From contig NZ_MVJM01000002.1 of the NCBI RefSeq assembly GCF_002156385.1, forward strand, positions 969,919-1,033,918: a DNA stretch of 64,000 bases, given 5' to 3'. Numbering within the stretch: position 1 is the stretch's first letter; each line of letters opens with the position of its first letter. Origin of the DNA: Halalkalibacter urbisdiaboli (GTDB taxonomy: Bacteria; Bacillota; Bacilli; Bacillales; Bacillaceae_D). A model generated the notes under the pieces. It did no database searches. It had not been told where the DNA came from and worked only from the letters and a program-made list of their open reading frames with translations. The position numbers and the translations under genes are program-made. This document shows positions 1 to 8,236 of the stretch, one piece after another.

Positions 1-174
1 TCCGCAGCGAACACAGAATAGCCGGTGATTCTGTGTGATAAGCGCCGGTTCCTTAAGAATGGTTTCAGCTTGGAGATAGGAGTCGAGTGCTGTTTGCAGC
101 ATCGAGATTTCGTCTCGGAGAAGTCTTCGGCCGTAGAGTTCAGCTAGCAGGGCCTTTTGAGGGGGATGTGGCAT
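1..174 (-). CDS. comFA: ComFA, DNA-uptake helicase (N-terminal part only)
   Basis: ComFA is a DEAD-box ATPase that helps pull single-stranded DNA into competent cells. Only the first 58 codons lie in the window; the gene runs off the left edge. The start ATG at 172-174 follows a good ribosome site (GAGGTG at about 182-187). The visible protein starts MPHPPQKALLAEL and ends in FCVRCG, the beginning of the zinc-finger-like cysteine region seen near the N-terminus of ComFA proteins. In B. subtilis comFA lies just downstream of degS-degU, as here. The call rests on this synteny plus the CxxC start; the helicase motifs are outside the window. Confidence 0.7.
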   Translation of the reverse strand, partial: MPHPPQKALLAELYGRRLLRDEISMLQTALDSYLQAETILKEPALITQNHRLFCVRCG

Positions 175-210
175 GTTTTGCACCTCTTTATAATTGGAGT
201 GAGAGGGCGA

Positions 211-305
211 TTTGATGATAAATCGCCAAAAATGATGATAACTTTGAAAAAATGATGATAAAATCAAATTTTTGATGATAAGTAGACGGTTTTCGCTGAT
301 AAAAG
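211..305. repeat. Phased TATCATC array A (five units, 20-21 bp period)
   Basis: On the minus strand five TATCA(T/G)C motifs start at 301, 280, 260, 240 and 220, so the spacing is 21, 20, 20 and 20 bp, close to two helical turns. The motifs are separated by A/T-rich spacers. The outermost unit reads TTATCAGCGAAAA. The same ordered structure occurs at 5658-5750. It lies in the comFA upstream region. Confidence 0.8.
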
Positions 306-323
306 CAGGCCTGCAGCGGAGGA

Positions 324-523
324 GGCTGGCGGCGCTGCTGGCGCAATCGCCTATTAAACCGGAGCCTCTCTAACGCTCGGCTGGCGGCGCTGCTGGCGCA
401 ATCGCCTATTAAACCGGAGCCTCTCTAACGCTCGGCTGGCGGCGCTGCTGGCGCAATCGCCTATTAAACCGGAGCCTCTCTAACGCTCGGCTGGCGGCGC
501 TGCTGGCGCAATCGCCTATTAAA
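324..523. repeat. 55-bp GC-rich tandem repeat, 3.6 copies
   Basis: Copies begin at 324, 379, 434 and 489 with an exact 55-bp period, and the visible copies are identical. The last copy is cut at about 523, where it runs into the degU terminator. The unit starts GGCTGGCGGCGCTGCTGGCG and is much more GC-rich than the surrounding DNA. It contains short inverted segments (GGCG-CAAT-CGCC and CCGGAGC/GCTCGG). No spacers are present, so it is not a CRISPR. No coding role is evident. Confidence 0.9.
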
Positions 524-552
524 AAAAGAGATACGGTTTGTTCCGTATCTCT
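520..552 (-). terminator. Terminator after degU
   Basis: A perfect 10-bp stem (AGAGATACGG / CCGTATCTCT) with a 6-base loop is followed on the minus strand by a run of seven T. It sits 12 bases after the degU stop codon. Confidence 0.9.
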
Positions 553-563
553 TGGTTGCGCTA

Positions 564-1271
564 TTAGCGAACGATGACGTAGCCTTTTTTGATTGCTTCG
601 ACGACGGCTTGTGTTCTGTCGTTTACATTCATTTTTTGTAAGATGTTACTTACGTGGTTTTTCACTGTTTTTTCACTGATGAAGAGGGACTCGCCGATCG
701 CGCGGTTGCTTTGTCCGTCTGTCATAAGCTGTAACACTTCGCATTCTCTTCTTGTGAGGATGTGTAGTGGTTTGCGGTATTCGACTTCCCGATAGCCGAT
801 TGATTCTTCATGTCTGTCATCCTCTGTTGCAAGACGACGGTATTCTTTAATTAAGTTATGCGTAACTTTCGGATGAATGTAGGCTCCGCCTGAAGCAACG
901 ACCTTTACGGCTTCGATTAATGCGTCTGCATCCATTTCCTTTAACAAATAACCAGATGCTCCTGTTTTCAACACATGTGTCACATACGTTTCATCATCGT
1001 GAATCGATAGGATTAACACCTTTACTTTCGGATATGCCTTAATTAATTCACGGGTTGCTTCTACTCCGTTCATTTTTGGCATATTAATATCCATCAGGAT
1101 GACATCTGGACGATGCTCCGTTACTAGCTGAAGTGCTTCTGATCCGTCTTCTCCATCTGCTACAACCTGGAAGCCTTCTTCCATTGCTAAAATTCGTTTT
1201 ACACCTTCGCGAAATAACTGATGGTCATCAATGAGTACGATTCGTATTGTGTCTTTTTTTGTATCATTCAT
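564..1271 (-). CDS. degU: Response regulator DegU
   Basis: This is a two-component response regulator of the NarL/FixJ type, the partner of DegS. In Bacillus it controls exoenzymes, motility, biofilm and competence. The 235-residue protein has an N-terminal receiver domain with the acidic pair DD near residue 15, the phosphoacceptor D61 in the context ILMDINMP, and a conserved K near residue 111. A LuxR-type helix-turn-helix fills about 165-230 (LTRRECEVL ... SEKTVKNHV). The start ATG has a GAGGTG site nine bases upstream. degS lies immediately upstream in the same direction and comFA downstream, the classical order. A strong terminator follows. Identification is firm from domain content and synteny. 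Confidence 0.95.
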   Translation of the reverse strand: MNDTKKDTIRIVLIDDHQLFREGVKRILAMEEGFQVVADGEDGSEALQLVTEHRPDVILMDINMPKMNGVEATRELIKAYPKVKVLILSIHDDETYVTHVLKTGASGYLLKEMDADALIEAVKVVASGGAYIHPKVTHNLIKEYRRLATEDDRHEESIGYREVEYRKPLHILTRRECEVLQLMTDGQSNRAIGESLFISEKTVKNHVSNILQKMNVNDRTQAVVEAIKKGYVIVR

Positions 1272-1322
1272 TCTTCATTTCACCTCTCCGTAATTATGAC
1301 TCTAGCAAAATCATCACTTCAA

Positions 1323-2540
1323 CTAGCCAATCGAAGAAAATGGTATATCTATTAATACAACAGTTCCTACATTAACTTTTGATTGAATGGTTATTTGGCC
1401 TTTAAGCATGTGGACACGTTCCTTCATTCCTATTAAACCAAAAGAACCTTCTTTTTTACTTGATGTATCAAACCCTTTTCCATCGTCTTTAATTATCATT
1501 ATAACCTTTGTTGGCTTGATTTCAATTTTCACTTGTATTTCTTTTGGCTGTGCATGCTTATAGGCATTTTGTACTGATTCCTGTACGAGTCTAAATAATG
1601 CAATTTCAAATTTTTGGTCTAATCGTTTTTCCCGTCCAAAATGTCGAAAGTCTACAGCTACTTGAGAATGCTCCTCAAATGTCTTGAGATATTTGTCTAA
1701 AGTTGGAATTAAACCTAAATCATCCAATGCCATCGGGCGCAAATCATAAATAATTCGCCTTACTTCAGCAAGTGAATTTTTTACCATTTTTCGTACGTCT
1801 CGAATCTCATTTAATGCTTCTTCAATTCCCTTTTCATTATAAATTCGTTCAATTAGCTCAGATCGAAGCATCACATTCGCCATCATTTGAGCTGGTCCGT
1901 CATGAATTTCCCGGGAAAGTCGTTTTCGTTCCTCCTCTTGTGCTTCAATAATTTGAAGACCAAATGCTTGCTTCTCCTTTGCTTCCGCTAATACCTCATT
2001 GACCTGCTTTAAGTCACTTGATAAGAAGTTGTAAACGACAGACATTTGACTAGCCAGTTGCTCCGAGCGTTCCATTGTATCCTTCAAGTTTAAGAGACGA
2101 CGCTCAATATGATCACGTCGCTCACGTAGCTGTTGTTCTTCCTGCTGTAATACGGCTAATTGCACTTGATAATCATTTGCTTGCTCATACGCACTGCGAA
2201 CCTCTTCGCTCGTATAGCGTTCAAAGTCCTTGCTTACTTCAGCTAAGCGATTTCGAGCAAAGCGCGCATGAAGCTGCGTTCGGTCCGTTTTCTCGATCAC
2301 TTTAGCAACTTTCAAACGGACTTCCTGTAATTCTCTTTCTAGAGTATGATACTCTAGTCTCGATTTCTCCCCTATTTCAAAAATCTGCTCTCGGCTTTCA
2401 CCGACAGTTTCGACTGTTTTATCTATAATCTCGTCCAATCTACAATTGTCAACCAAACGAATCACCAAACCTTTTTCGCTATTGCCGAGATAGTCACGAA
2501 CATAACGGAATGCAAAAGGCTTCGTTTGCTTCCCTTTCAA
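1323..2540 (-). CDS. degS: Sensor histidine kinase DegS
   Basis: This is a soluble cytoplasmic histidine kinase that phosphorylates DegU. No membrane segment is seen. A long coiled-coil sensor region (about 35-205) precedes the HisKA_3 dimerisation segment with the phospho-accepting H213 in REIHDGPAQ. A HATPase_c domain follows, with N-box RLVQESVQNAYKHA and G-boxes DDGKGFD and GLIGMKERV. At 405 codons it is about 20 longer than B. subtilis DegS. The first start would be TTG with a weak site, so a GTG or TTG about 25-28 codons further in (near 2456-2465) may be the real start. It forms an operon with degU and is divergent from yvyE. Confidence 0.93.
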   Translation of the reverse strand: MKGKQTKPFAFRYVRDYLGNSEKGLVIRLVDNCRLDEIIDKTVETVGESREQIFEIGEKSRLEYHTLERELQEVRLKVAKVIEKTDRTQLHARFARNRLAEVSKDFERYTSEEVRSAYEQANDYQVQLAVLQQEEQQLRERRDHIERRLLNLKDTMERSEQLASQMSVVYNFLSSDLKQVNEVLAEAKEKQAFGLQIIEAQEEERKRLSREIHDGPAQMMANVMLRSELIERIYNEKGIEEALNEIRDVRKMVKNSLAEVRRIIYDLRPMALDDLGLIPTLDKYLKTFEEHSQVAVDFRHFGREKRLDQKFEIALFRLVQESVQNAYKHAQPKEIQVKIEIKPTKVIMIIKDDGKGFDTSSKKEGSFGLIGMKERVHMLKGQITIQSKVNVGTVVLIDIPFSSIG

Positions 2541-2713
2541 CTTTCCGCTATCCTTATCTTACAACATCTCGTCAATAATACCCAATCTTTTTCGATTGTT
2601 TGGCGCTGAAATTTAATAAATAGTCGTTGACATGTCTATCGTACCAGACCAATATTACATAACGATTGCGGATATTTGTAAAACTGTCAAAAAAGCGAGG
2701 GAGAAGTCAAAGG

Positions 2714-3346
2714 ATGCTACCAAACTATCTAACAGTTAAAGGATTAGGAACACATGAACTAATCATTCAAAAATCGAGGTTTATCGCTACATTTTCGCGT
2801 GCAACAACGGAAGAGGAAGCGCAGCATTTCATTGATTCAAAGAAAAAAGAACATTGGAATGCGAATCATAATTGCTCAGCCTATTTAATAGGAGAACGTG
2901 ATGAAATTCAAAAAGCGAATGATGATGGGGAGCCAAGTGGTACTGCAGGTGTGCCTATGCTCGAAGTGTTAAAGAAACGAAATCTTAAAGACACCGTTGT
3001 CGTTGTCACTCGCTATTTCGGTGGCATTAAGCTAGGTGCCGGAGGACTTATTCGTGCTTACGGAAGTGCGGTTAGTGAAGGGTTGAATGAAGTCGGTATC
3101 GTTGAACGCCGGCTCATGCAGGTCGTCCATACCGAGGTTGATTATCATTGGCTCGGTAAGCTTGAAAATGAATTGCGTCAGTCTCCCTACATTCTAAAAG
3201 AAATTAGCTATCTCGAGCAGGTTGACGTGCAAACGTATGTCGAAGTTGCGCAAGTTGACGCATTTAGTGAGTGGATGACAAATTTAACGAATGGCCAGGC
3301 AACCATTCGTCATGGGGAGATGGAGTATTTAGAACAGGAGATCTAA
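2714..3346 (+). CDS. yvyE: YigZ/IMPACT family protein YvyE
   Basis: This is a cytoplasmic protein of the UPF0029/IMPACT family, whose bacterial members have an unclear role, possibly RNA or ribosome binding. The conserved blocks NHNCSAYLIG, DDGEPSGTAG and VTRYFGGIKLGAGGL are all present. The ATG at 2714 was chosen because the family begins with MLP and because a GAGGGAG site precedes it; an in-frame upstream extension of 16 codons shows no family similarity. Length is 210 residues, typical for the family. It is divergently transcribed from degS, as in other Bacillaceae, and a bidirectional-looking terminator follows. Confidence 0.92.
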   Translation: MLPNYLTVKGLGTHELIIQKSRFIATFSRATTEEEAQHFIDSKKKEHWNANHNCSAYLIGERDEIQKANDDGEPSGTAGVPMLEVLKKRNLKDTVVVVTRYFGGIKLGAGGLIRAYGSAVSEGLNEVGIVERRLMQVVHTEVDYHWLGKLENELRQSPYILKEISYLEQVDVQTYVEVAQVDAFSEWMTNLTNGQATIRHGEMEYLEQEI

Positions 3347-3374
3347 CCTACTATCTTCGCGACTACATTGCTTC

Positions 3375-3401
3375 GGGGGGTGACCTTTTCGATCACCCCC
3401 C
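3375..3401 (+). terminator. Terminator between yvyE and the EamA gene
   Basis: A nine-bp stem GGGGGGTGA / TCACCCCCC closes a 9-base loop, and a T-rich stretch follows on the plus strand. It lies between two convergent genes and may serve both, though its T tail is better for yvyE. Confidence 0.75.
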
Positions 3402-3406
3402 TTCCT

Positions 3407-4333
3407 TTACATCGCTCCCTTTACATTCGGAAGCTCCTCTGTTTCGACTTTCTTCTCAAGTCCTATCCAAACAAGGCCTGACATGATGATGATGGCTCCA
3501 ATAACTTGGGCAAGCATAATCGATTCACCGAAGAATAACGCTCCGGTTACAGCTGCAGCTGCCGGTACAACATAACGGAAAAAGTTTGATTTCGTAGCCC
3601 CGACTTTGTTCATCGCAAAGTTCCAAGCGACGAACGCAAATAACGTACAAAGCAGAACATTATAAGCAATCGCTCCCCATACTGGCATGGAAAGACTCGA
3701 CCACTGAACGTTACCCCAGCCTCCAAACGTAAACGGGAACAACCAAATCGTTCCGAATAGGATATACCATGTTGTCACCTTCATTGGTGAATACTTTTTC
3801 ATTAGTGGCATACATGCTAAATTAAACAAGGCCCCTATTAAACTAATCGATAATGCTAAAATGTTTCCAAGCATATACTGTGAAGAGAGGTCAAGGCTGT
3901 CGTTTCCACCTAAAATAATTAACGCAACCCCGACTAATGCCACCGCTCCACCAGTCACGACCTTCTTAGTAATAACTTCTTTCGTAAAAAGTGGTGCAAA
4001 CAACGCGGCAAAAATAGGCCAAGGTGCGACATTTAGTAAGGAAGCATTCGCAAGGGTCGTGAATTTAATCGAGTACATCACAAGCAACTCCAATGCAGTT
4101 ACACCAAATAAACCGATAACCGCAAGCTTAAGCAAATCTCGCTTCTCGACCTGGACACTGCCCTCTAAACGCTTAAGAATTAAAAATAAAAACGGAATCG
4201 CCAGTCCGAAACGTAAAAATACGAAAATCTCTGCAGAAAACACATCCATCGCCCAGCGTGAGATGCCGAAATTCGCACCCCAAATAATAGCGACGAGGAT
4301 GAGCGCTAAATAATACATATAATTTGTTTTCAC
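3407..4333 (-). CDS. EamA/DMT family membrane transporter
   Basis: This is a drug/metabolite transporter with about ten hydrophobic segments arranged as two EamA repeats (roughly 5-140 and 150-290). Family members export amino acids or other small metabolites; the substrate cannot be read from the sequence. The first repeat carries the typical IWGANFGISRWAM segment. A GTG at 4333 (protein start VKTNYMYYL) has the site GGAG six bases upstream and is preferred over an earlier GTG at 4345. The protein is 308 residues, normal for the family. It is a single gene convergent with yvyE and divergent from the LCP gene. No regulatory link to its neighbours is visible. Confidence 0.85.
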   Translation of the reverse strand: MKTNYMYYLALILVAIIWGANFGISRWAMDVFSAEIFVFLRFGLAIPFLFLILKRLEGSVQVEKRDLLKLAVIGLFGVTALELLVMYSIKFTTLANASLLNVAPWPIFAALFAPLFTKEVITKKVVTGGAVALVGVALIILGGNDSLDLSSQYMLGNILALSISLIGALFNLACMPLMKKYSPMKVTTWYILFGTIWLFPFTFGGWGNVQWSSLSMPVWGAIAYNVLLCTLFAFVAWNFAMNKVGATKSNFFRYVVPAAAAVTGALFFGESIMLAQVIGAIIIMSGLVWIGLEKKVETEELPNVKGAM

Positions 4334-4635
4334 TAGATGCTCCACTCCAATTGTAAAATCAGTACGTTTATTACATTACTCCTTTGTTCAACGATATACA
4401 ATGTTTAAGTATGCCACTTTCTATTTTATTTTTAGAAAGCCTGCTTGAGACCATCTATTTGGTGAACAATCTGCCTGTAAATAACTGGTCTATTGCGATA
4501 AGAGTAGTCGTCTACTATCCTATTTTTTCCCCTTTACGAACCTAGCAAATTCCGATATTATGGGAGAAGTGTAGACTCTTGTCTATTTATGTCCATGTTT
4601 CGGACATTACTTTAACTATGAAGTGAGGTATTGCG
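4334..4635. other. Divergent intergenic region, no gene
   Basis: This 300-bp AT-rich spacer lies between the EamA gene and the LCP gene and must carry both promoters. No open frame with a ribosome site and no clear operator was seen. Confidence 0.5.
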
Positions 4636-5601
4636 ATGTCGCAATCAAGAATAAATCGTCGTAAGTCGCGAATGAAGCGATTTTTCCGCACTCTCATGCT
4701 GCTTGGGATTTTATCTTTACTGACATTTGGTGGTGTAGCTGGTTATTTTGTTTATAAGCTAGCGAATGTATCAACAGAAACTCAGGTGGAATTAGATCGC
4801 GGAGTTAAATCGGAAAAGCGGGAGGAAATTGTTAAGCCTGGAAAGGATAACATTTCAATTTTATTTCTAGGTGTTGACGACCGTGATGGCAATCTCGAAG
4901 GGCGTACAGATGCCATGATTTTAGCTACCTTTAATAAAGAGCACGGTTCAGTTAAGCTTTTAAACATTCCACGCGACTCCTTAGTAGAAATACCAGGGAG
5001 AAGAAACCGTGATAAAATTAATCATGCTCATGCGTTCGGCGGGCTAGATTTAGCTGTTGAAACAGTTGAAAACCTTTTTGATATTCCTGTTGATTACTAT
5101 GTTAAATTAAACTTTAAGGCCTTTATCGAAATCGTAGATGCCTTAGGCGGTGTCGAGGTTGAGGTTCCATTCACTTTTACGGAAATGGATAGTAACGACC
5201 AGCAAGGCGCGATAACTTTAAATGAAGGAACACAACTTTTAAACGGTGAAGAAGCACTTGCTTTTGCCCGGATGAGAAAGAAAGACCCGCGAGGCGATCT
5301 CGGACGTGGTGAAAGGCAGCAAGAAGTTCTTAAAGCAATTATTACGAAGGGCGCTTCGCTTTCTTCAATTACTAGCTACAACGATGTGATGAACAGCATC
5401 GAAGACCATATGACAACAAATTTAAGCTTTGGTAACATGCTCGCACTTCATTCATACTCAAGCGCGTTATCAAATATCGAGTCACTACGGCTTGAAGGCA
5501 GCGATGCTCGCATTAACGGTGGCTATTATTATGAGTTAAACCCAGAATCGGTTCGAGAATTATCAGCAACGTTCCGCGTTCATCTCGGATTAGTCGAATA
5601 G
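4636..5601 (+). CDS. LytR-CpsA-Psr (LCP) family wall-polymer ligase
   Basis: LCP enzymes transfer lipid-linked polymers such as teichoic acid or capsule onto peptidoglycan outside the cell. The N-terminus has a basic segment then one membrane helix (about 18-40). The LCP domain (about 75-225) shows the family signatures FLGVDDR, GRTDAMILATFN, LLNIPRDSLVEIPG and INHAHAFGG, plus GEEALAFARMRK with the conserved arginines that bind the polyprenyl pyrophosphate. Length 321 is typical of TagT/TagU/LytR. The ATG has a GTGAGGT site. It faces tagO, whose lipid product starts the polymers that LCP proteins attach, so a shared pathway is plausible. Which of the TagTUV paralogs it equals cannot be decided. 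Confidence 0.92.
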   Translation: MSQSRINRRKSRMKRFFRTLMLLGILSLLTFGGVAGYFVYKLANVSTETQVELDRGVKSEKREEIVKPGKDNISILFLGVDDRDGNLEGRTDAMILATFNKEHGSVKLLNIPRDSLVEIPGRRNRDKINHAHAFGGLDLAVETVENLFDIPVDYYVKLNFKAFIEIVDALGGVEVEVPFTFTEMDSNDQQGAITLNEGTQLLNGEEALAFARMRKKDPRGDLGRGERQQEVLKAIITKGASLSSITSYNDVMNSIEDHMTTNLSFGNMLALHSYSSALSNIESLRLEGSDARINGGYYYELNPESVRELSATFRVHLGLVE

Positions 5602-5608
5602 TACAGCA

Positions 5609-5635
5609 AACCTCTCCTTATGGGGAGGTTTTTTT
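5609..5635 (+). terminator. Terminator after the LCP gene
   Basis: The stem AACCTCTCC / GGGGAGGTT (one G-T pair) has a short loop and is followed by seven T, eight bases after the stop codon. Confidence 0.9.
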
Positions 5636-5657
5636 GTCATGATAGCACGGAGACTTC

Positions 5658-5750
5658 ATTTATCAGCGAAAATTGAGATATATCATCATTTTTTCAGTTT
5701 TATCATCATTTTTTCAAATTTATCATCGTTTTTCCGGAATTTATCATCAA
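5658..5750. repeat. Phased TATCATC array B (five units)
   Basis: TATCA motifs start at 5661, 5681, 5701, 5721 and 5742, spacing 20, 20, 20 and 21 bp. The first unit is TTATCAGCGAAAA and the rest are TATCATC followed by T-runs. This matches the content and order of the array at 211-305 in the other orientation. Here it lies between two convergent genes, so it is not tied to a promoter. Confidence 0.85.
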
Positions 5751-5784
5751 AAAAAGCAGCAGCACACTGTTGGTGTGCTGCTGC
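5749..5784 (-). terminator. Terminator after tagO
   Basis: A perfect 12-bp stem GCAGCAGCACAC / GTGTGCTGCTGC with a 5-base loop is followed on the minus strand by seven T. It lies just after the tagO stop codon. Confidence 0.92.
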
Positions 5785-5796
5785 TGGTCTATAATA

Positions 5797-6873
5797 CTAC
5801 GATGTACGACGTTGGTTTTGAAGGCGGCGTACAAATTTAATCATCGGACGATAGTCTGCACTGATAAGCCCGACACGCTCAACAACAAATTCAATTGCGA
5901 TTAAGAGGACAGTGATAATCAGTAGTGATATCCATAATGTAGACATCGTTAACATCACGGCCGCTAATCCGAAAAATGCTGTCATTGCATAAATAGCCAG
6001 CACGGTTTGTCTGTGTGATAAACCGATGCGAAGTAAGCAATGATGCAAATGGGATTTATCAGGAGCCGAAAGTGGTTTCTTTTGAACAATTCGGCGAATA
6101 ATCGCAAAGAATGTATCAGAAATGGGAACAGCTAAAATAATAACTGGGATAACGAGTGAGAATACTGTTATGTTTTTAAAGCCTAGTAACGAGATAACAG
6201 CAATCATGTACCCAAGAAATAACGCGCCTGTATCTCCCATAAATATTTTTGCTGGATTGAAATTATGAACCAAAAATCCGAGCGTGCTTCCTAACAGGAT
6301 AACACCTAATGATGCAACGAAAAGGTTGCCATCAAAAATCGCTAATCCTGAAATAGTTATAAGAACAATTGAGGAAACTCCAGCAGCCAGACCGTCTAAT
6401 CCATCAATCAAATTAATTGCATTTGTGACACCAATAATCCATAGCAACGTTAACGGAATACTAAGCCAGCCTAATTTCAACACACCATCAAAAGCATCGA
6501 ACGGTAAGTTAATGAAACTTACCCGAACCGCGTCTCCACCAATTCCTACTACAACAACAACGGCCGCTAAAATCTGGCCTAGTAATTTCCATTTTGCGGA
6601 TAGCTCGACCATATCATCTAAAAATCCAGTTAAGACGATGATAAAGCTACCAATTAAAATTGGAATGACATAAGGACTATCTGGTGTTAAGACAACAAAG
6701 CCAGTTAGAAACCCTATGTATATCGCTAATCCGCCAAGTCGTGCCATGACTTTTTGGTGTACTTTACGATGATTAGGTTTATCAGTTGCTCCAATCTTAA
6801 TCGCGAACCGCTTTACAAGTGGTGTAATTGATACAGCCACAATAAAGCATATCAGTAATGCCCATGCGATCAT
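5797..6873 (-). CDS. tagO: TagO/WecA-type undecaprenyl-phosphate GlcNAc-1-phosphate transferase
   Basis: This membrane enzyme starts wall-polymer synthesis by moving GlcNAc-1-P from UDP-GlcNAc to undecaprenyl phosphate. About eleven hydrophobic helices are visible. The catalytic blocks of the family are present: DKPNHRKVH, DDMVELSAKWKL, NLIDGLDGLAAG and FMGDTGALFLG, and the C-terminal HLHHCLLRIG loop. The ATG at 6873 was chosen because the site AAGGAGG lies ten bases upstream; an earlier ATG (11 codons longer) has no such site. The 358-residue length fits the family. In this locus its lipid product is probably used for both teichoic acid and the S-layer-binding polymer made by the csaB operon. 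Confidence 0.93.
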   Translation of the reverse strand: MIAWALLICFIVAVSITPLVKRFAIKIGATDKPNHRKVHQKVMARLGGLAIYIGFLTGFVVLTPDSPYVIPILIGSFIIVLTGFLDDMVELSAKWKLLGQILAAVVVVVGIGGDAVRVSFINLPFDAFDGVLKLGWLSIPLTLLWIIGVTNAINLIDGLDGLAAGVSSIVLITISGLAIFDGNLFVASLGVILLGSTLGFLVHNFNPAKIFMGDTGALFLGYMIAVISLLGFKNITVFSLVIPVIILAVPISDTFFAIIRRIVQKKPLSAPDKSHLHHCLLRIGLSHRQTVLAIYAMTAFFGLAAVMLTMSTLWISLLIITVLLIAIEFVVERVGLISADYRPMIKFVRRLQNQRRTS

Positions 6874-7142
6874 AAATTGATCCTCCTTAATTATTACATT
6901 CTCCAAAAGTGGATTTTTTATTTCTTTTTTTGTTTTTTCTTTTACTTTCGGTTATTTTGATCGGATGTGATTCTTCCAATCTACCACCTTTACGGATTAT
7001 AGCACATCGTTGTTAACAAGAATAGCAATTTTCAAAGAAAGAGAGGCGAATCCCACAATTTCACATGGAGGACATAATTACCCCATTTCTTGCCACCATT
7101 CTTACATAAAACGCCCCGAACGAATCCTATGTTTCATCATTA

Positions 7143-7174
7143 AAAAAGATGTCCACATATTTGGACATCTTTTT
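7143..7174 (-). terminator. Terminator after csaB operon
   Basis: A 13-bp stem AAAAAGATGTCCA / TGGACATCTTTTT encloses a 6-base loop and ends in a T-run on the minus strand, directly after csaB. Confidence 0.93.
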
Positions 7175-7177
7175 CGA

Positions 7178-8236
7178 TTATTTATTTAAGATTGCCAACA
7201 CATTTGCGGCCGTTTGCTTTGCTTGTCGTTTTGCATCCTGAGTATAGCTCATGAGCTTCTCTTTTGCAGCGTCCATATGCTCAAGCTGACGATTTATGAC
7301 CGAAACGAACTCCGCTGCTTCCCACTTCTCATTCACATGAGCGGCAACAGGCTGCTTGCAAAGCTGGGCAAACGAATCAATTTTCGGATCGTACGAAAGT
7401 GCAACAAACGGCTTATCAACAACCGCTGCGAAAATGAGGGCATGCAATCTCATGCCAATTAATAGATGACTGTCCTCAATCCAGCGTACCTTTTGATTTA
7501 TCGTTCCATCATGCGGAGCAATAAATGCATGGTGCTTCATTAGCTTAACCGTTTCCTCTGATGTTGCTTCATCATGCTCCCCGTGCATCGGAATGAATAA
7601 AATTTCGTAGCCTTTTTCCACAAAAACATCAAGCCCGGCAGCTACTTCTTTTAAAAAGTTATGCTCACTTGGCCAATCTCTGACCGATACTGCAAAATAG
7701 TCACCTTCGACTAAACGACCGTTTTCCTCTTCAACCGCAATTCCTAAAACCGGGTCTGGAACGAGCTGGATTGACTTTTTCACACCAATCTTTCGCAAAA
7801 ACTCAGCCGACTCCTCGTCTCTCACCGTTAAGAGTGCTGTTCCTTCTAAGGAAGCTTTCACAATACGCTGATTAAACGGACGGTCTACCGGACCAACGCC
7901 TTGAGCATAAATAAAATACGGCTTCCGAAAAAACTTCGCGATCCACATAATCGCTGAGTAATATATCACACTGCGATTTCCGGTTTTATCCTGAAGGAGA
8001 CTTCCACCTCCGCTAATCACTCCATCTGCTGCTTTTATCACTTTGGCAATGTCCGAAAGCTTCCAACGATTTACTGCTTGAACACCGTATTGCTTAGCGG
8101 TTTTCTCAGGTTGATTTGATAACACTGTTAACTCAATTTTCGGATCGAGCTCACGAAATGCAGAAATAATTGAATATAAAATCGCCTCATCGCCAACATT
8201 ATCAAAGCCGTAATAGCCAGAAAGTACAAGCTTCAC
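7178..8236 (-). CDS. csaB: Polysaccharide pyruvyl transferase CsaB
   Basis: CsaB adds a ketal-pyruvate to the secondary wall polymer, making the ligand that SLH domains bind. The protein begins VKLVLSGYYGFDNVGDEAIL, the typical CsaB start, and shows SGGGSLLQD near residue 75 and the C-terminal RLHALIFAA block of the pyruvyl-transferase family. The GTG at 8236 is preferred because it overlaps the upstream stop as GTGA, which gives translational coupling, and AGAGGTGG lies upstream; a GTG nine bases earlier is inside that site. Length 352 is normal. It is the last gene of the tagA-flippase-DUF5693-csaB operon. Its presence agrees with the many SLH proteins encoded nearby. Confidence 0.95.
   Translation of the reverse strand: MKLVLSGYYGFDNVGDEAILYSIISAFRELDPKIELTVLSNQPEKTAKQYGVQAVNRWKLSDIAKVIKAADGVISGGGSLLQDKTGNRSVIYYSAIMWIAKFFRKPYFIYAQGVGPVDRPFNQRIVKASLEGTALLTVRDEESAEFLRKIGVKKSIQLVPDPVLGIAVEEENGRLVEGDYFAVSVRDWPSEHNFLKEVAAGLDVFVEKGYEILFIPMHGEHDEATSEETVKLMKHHAFIAPHDGTINQKVRWIEDSHLLIGMRLHALIFAAVVDKPFVALSYDPKIDSFAQLCKQPVAAHVNEKWEAAEFVSVINRQLEHMDAAKEKLMSYTQDAKRQAKQTAANVLAILNK

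Noticed and set aside
255..275. ComK AT-box (AAAA-N5-TTTT) upstream of comFA
   Set aside because: One match AAAATTTGATTTT exists inside the AT-rich repeat array, but a second box at 8, 18 or 31 bp spacing was not clear, so chance is likely.
211..523. Possible CRISPR array because of regular repeats
   Set aside because: The 55-bp units are contiguous without unique spacers, and the 20-bp array has units too short and spacers that are partly alike. No cas gene is present.
3271..3486. Plus-strand open frame of 71 codons over the yvyE end
   Set aside because: It runs through the terminator into the antisense of the EamA gene and has no ribosome site.
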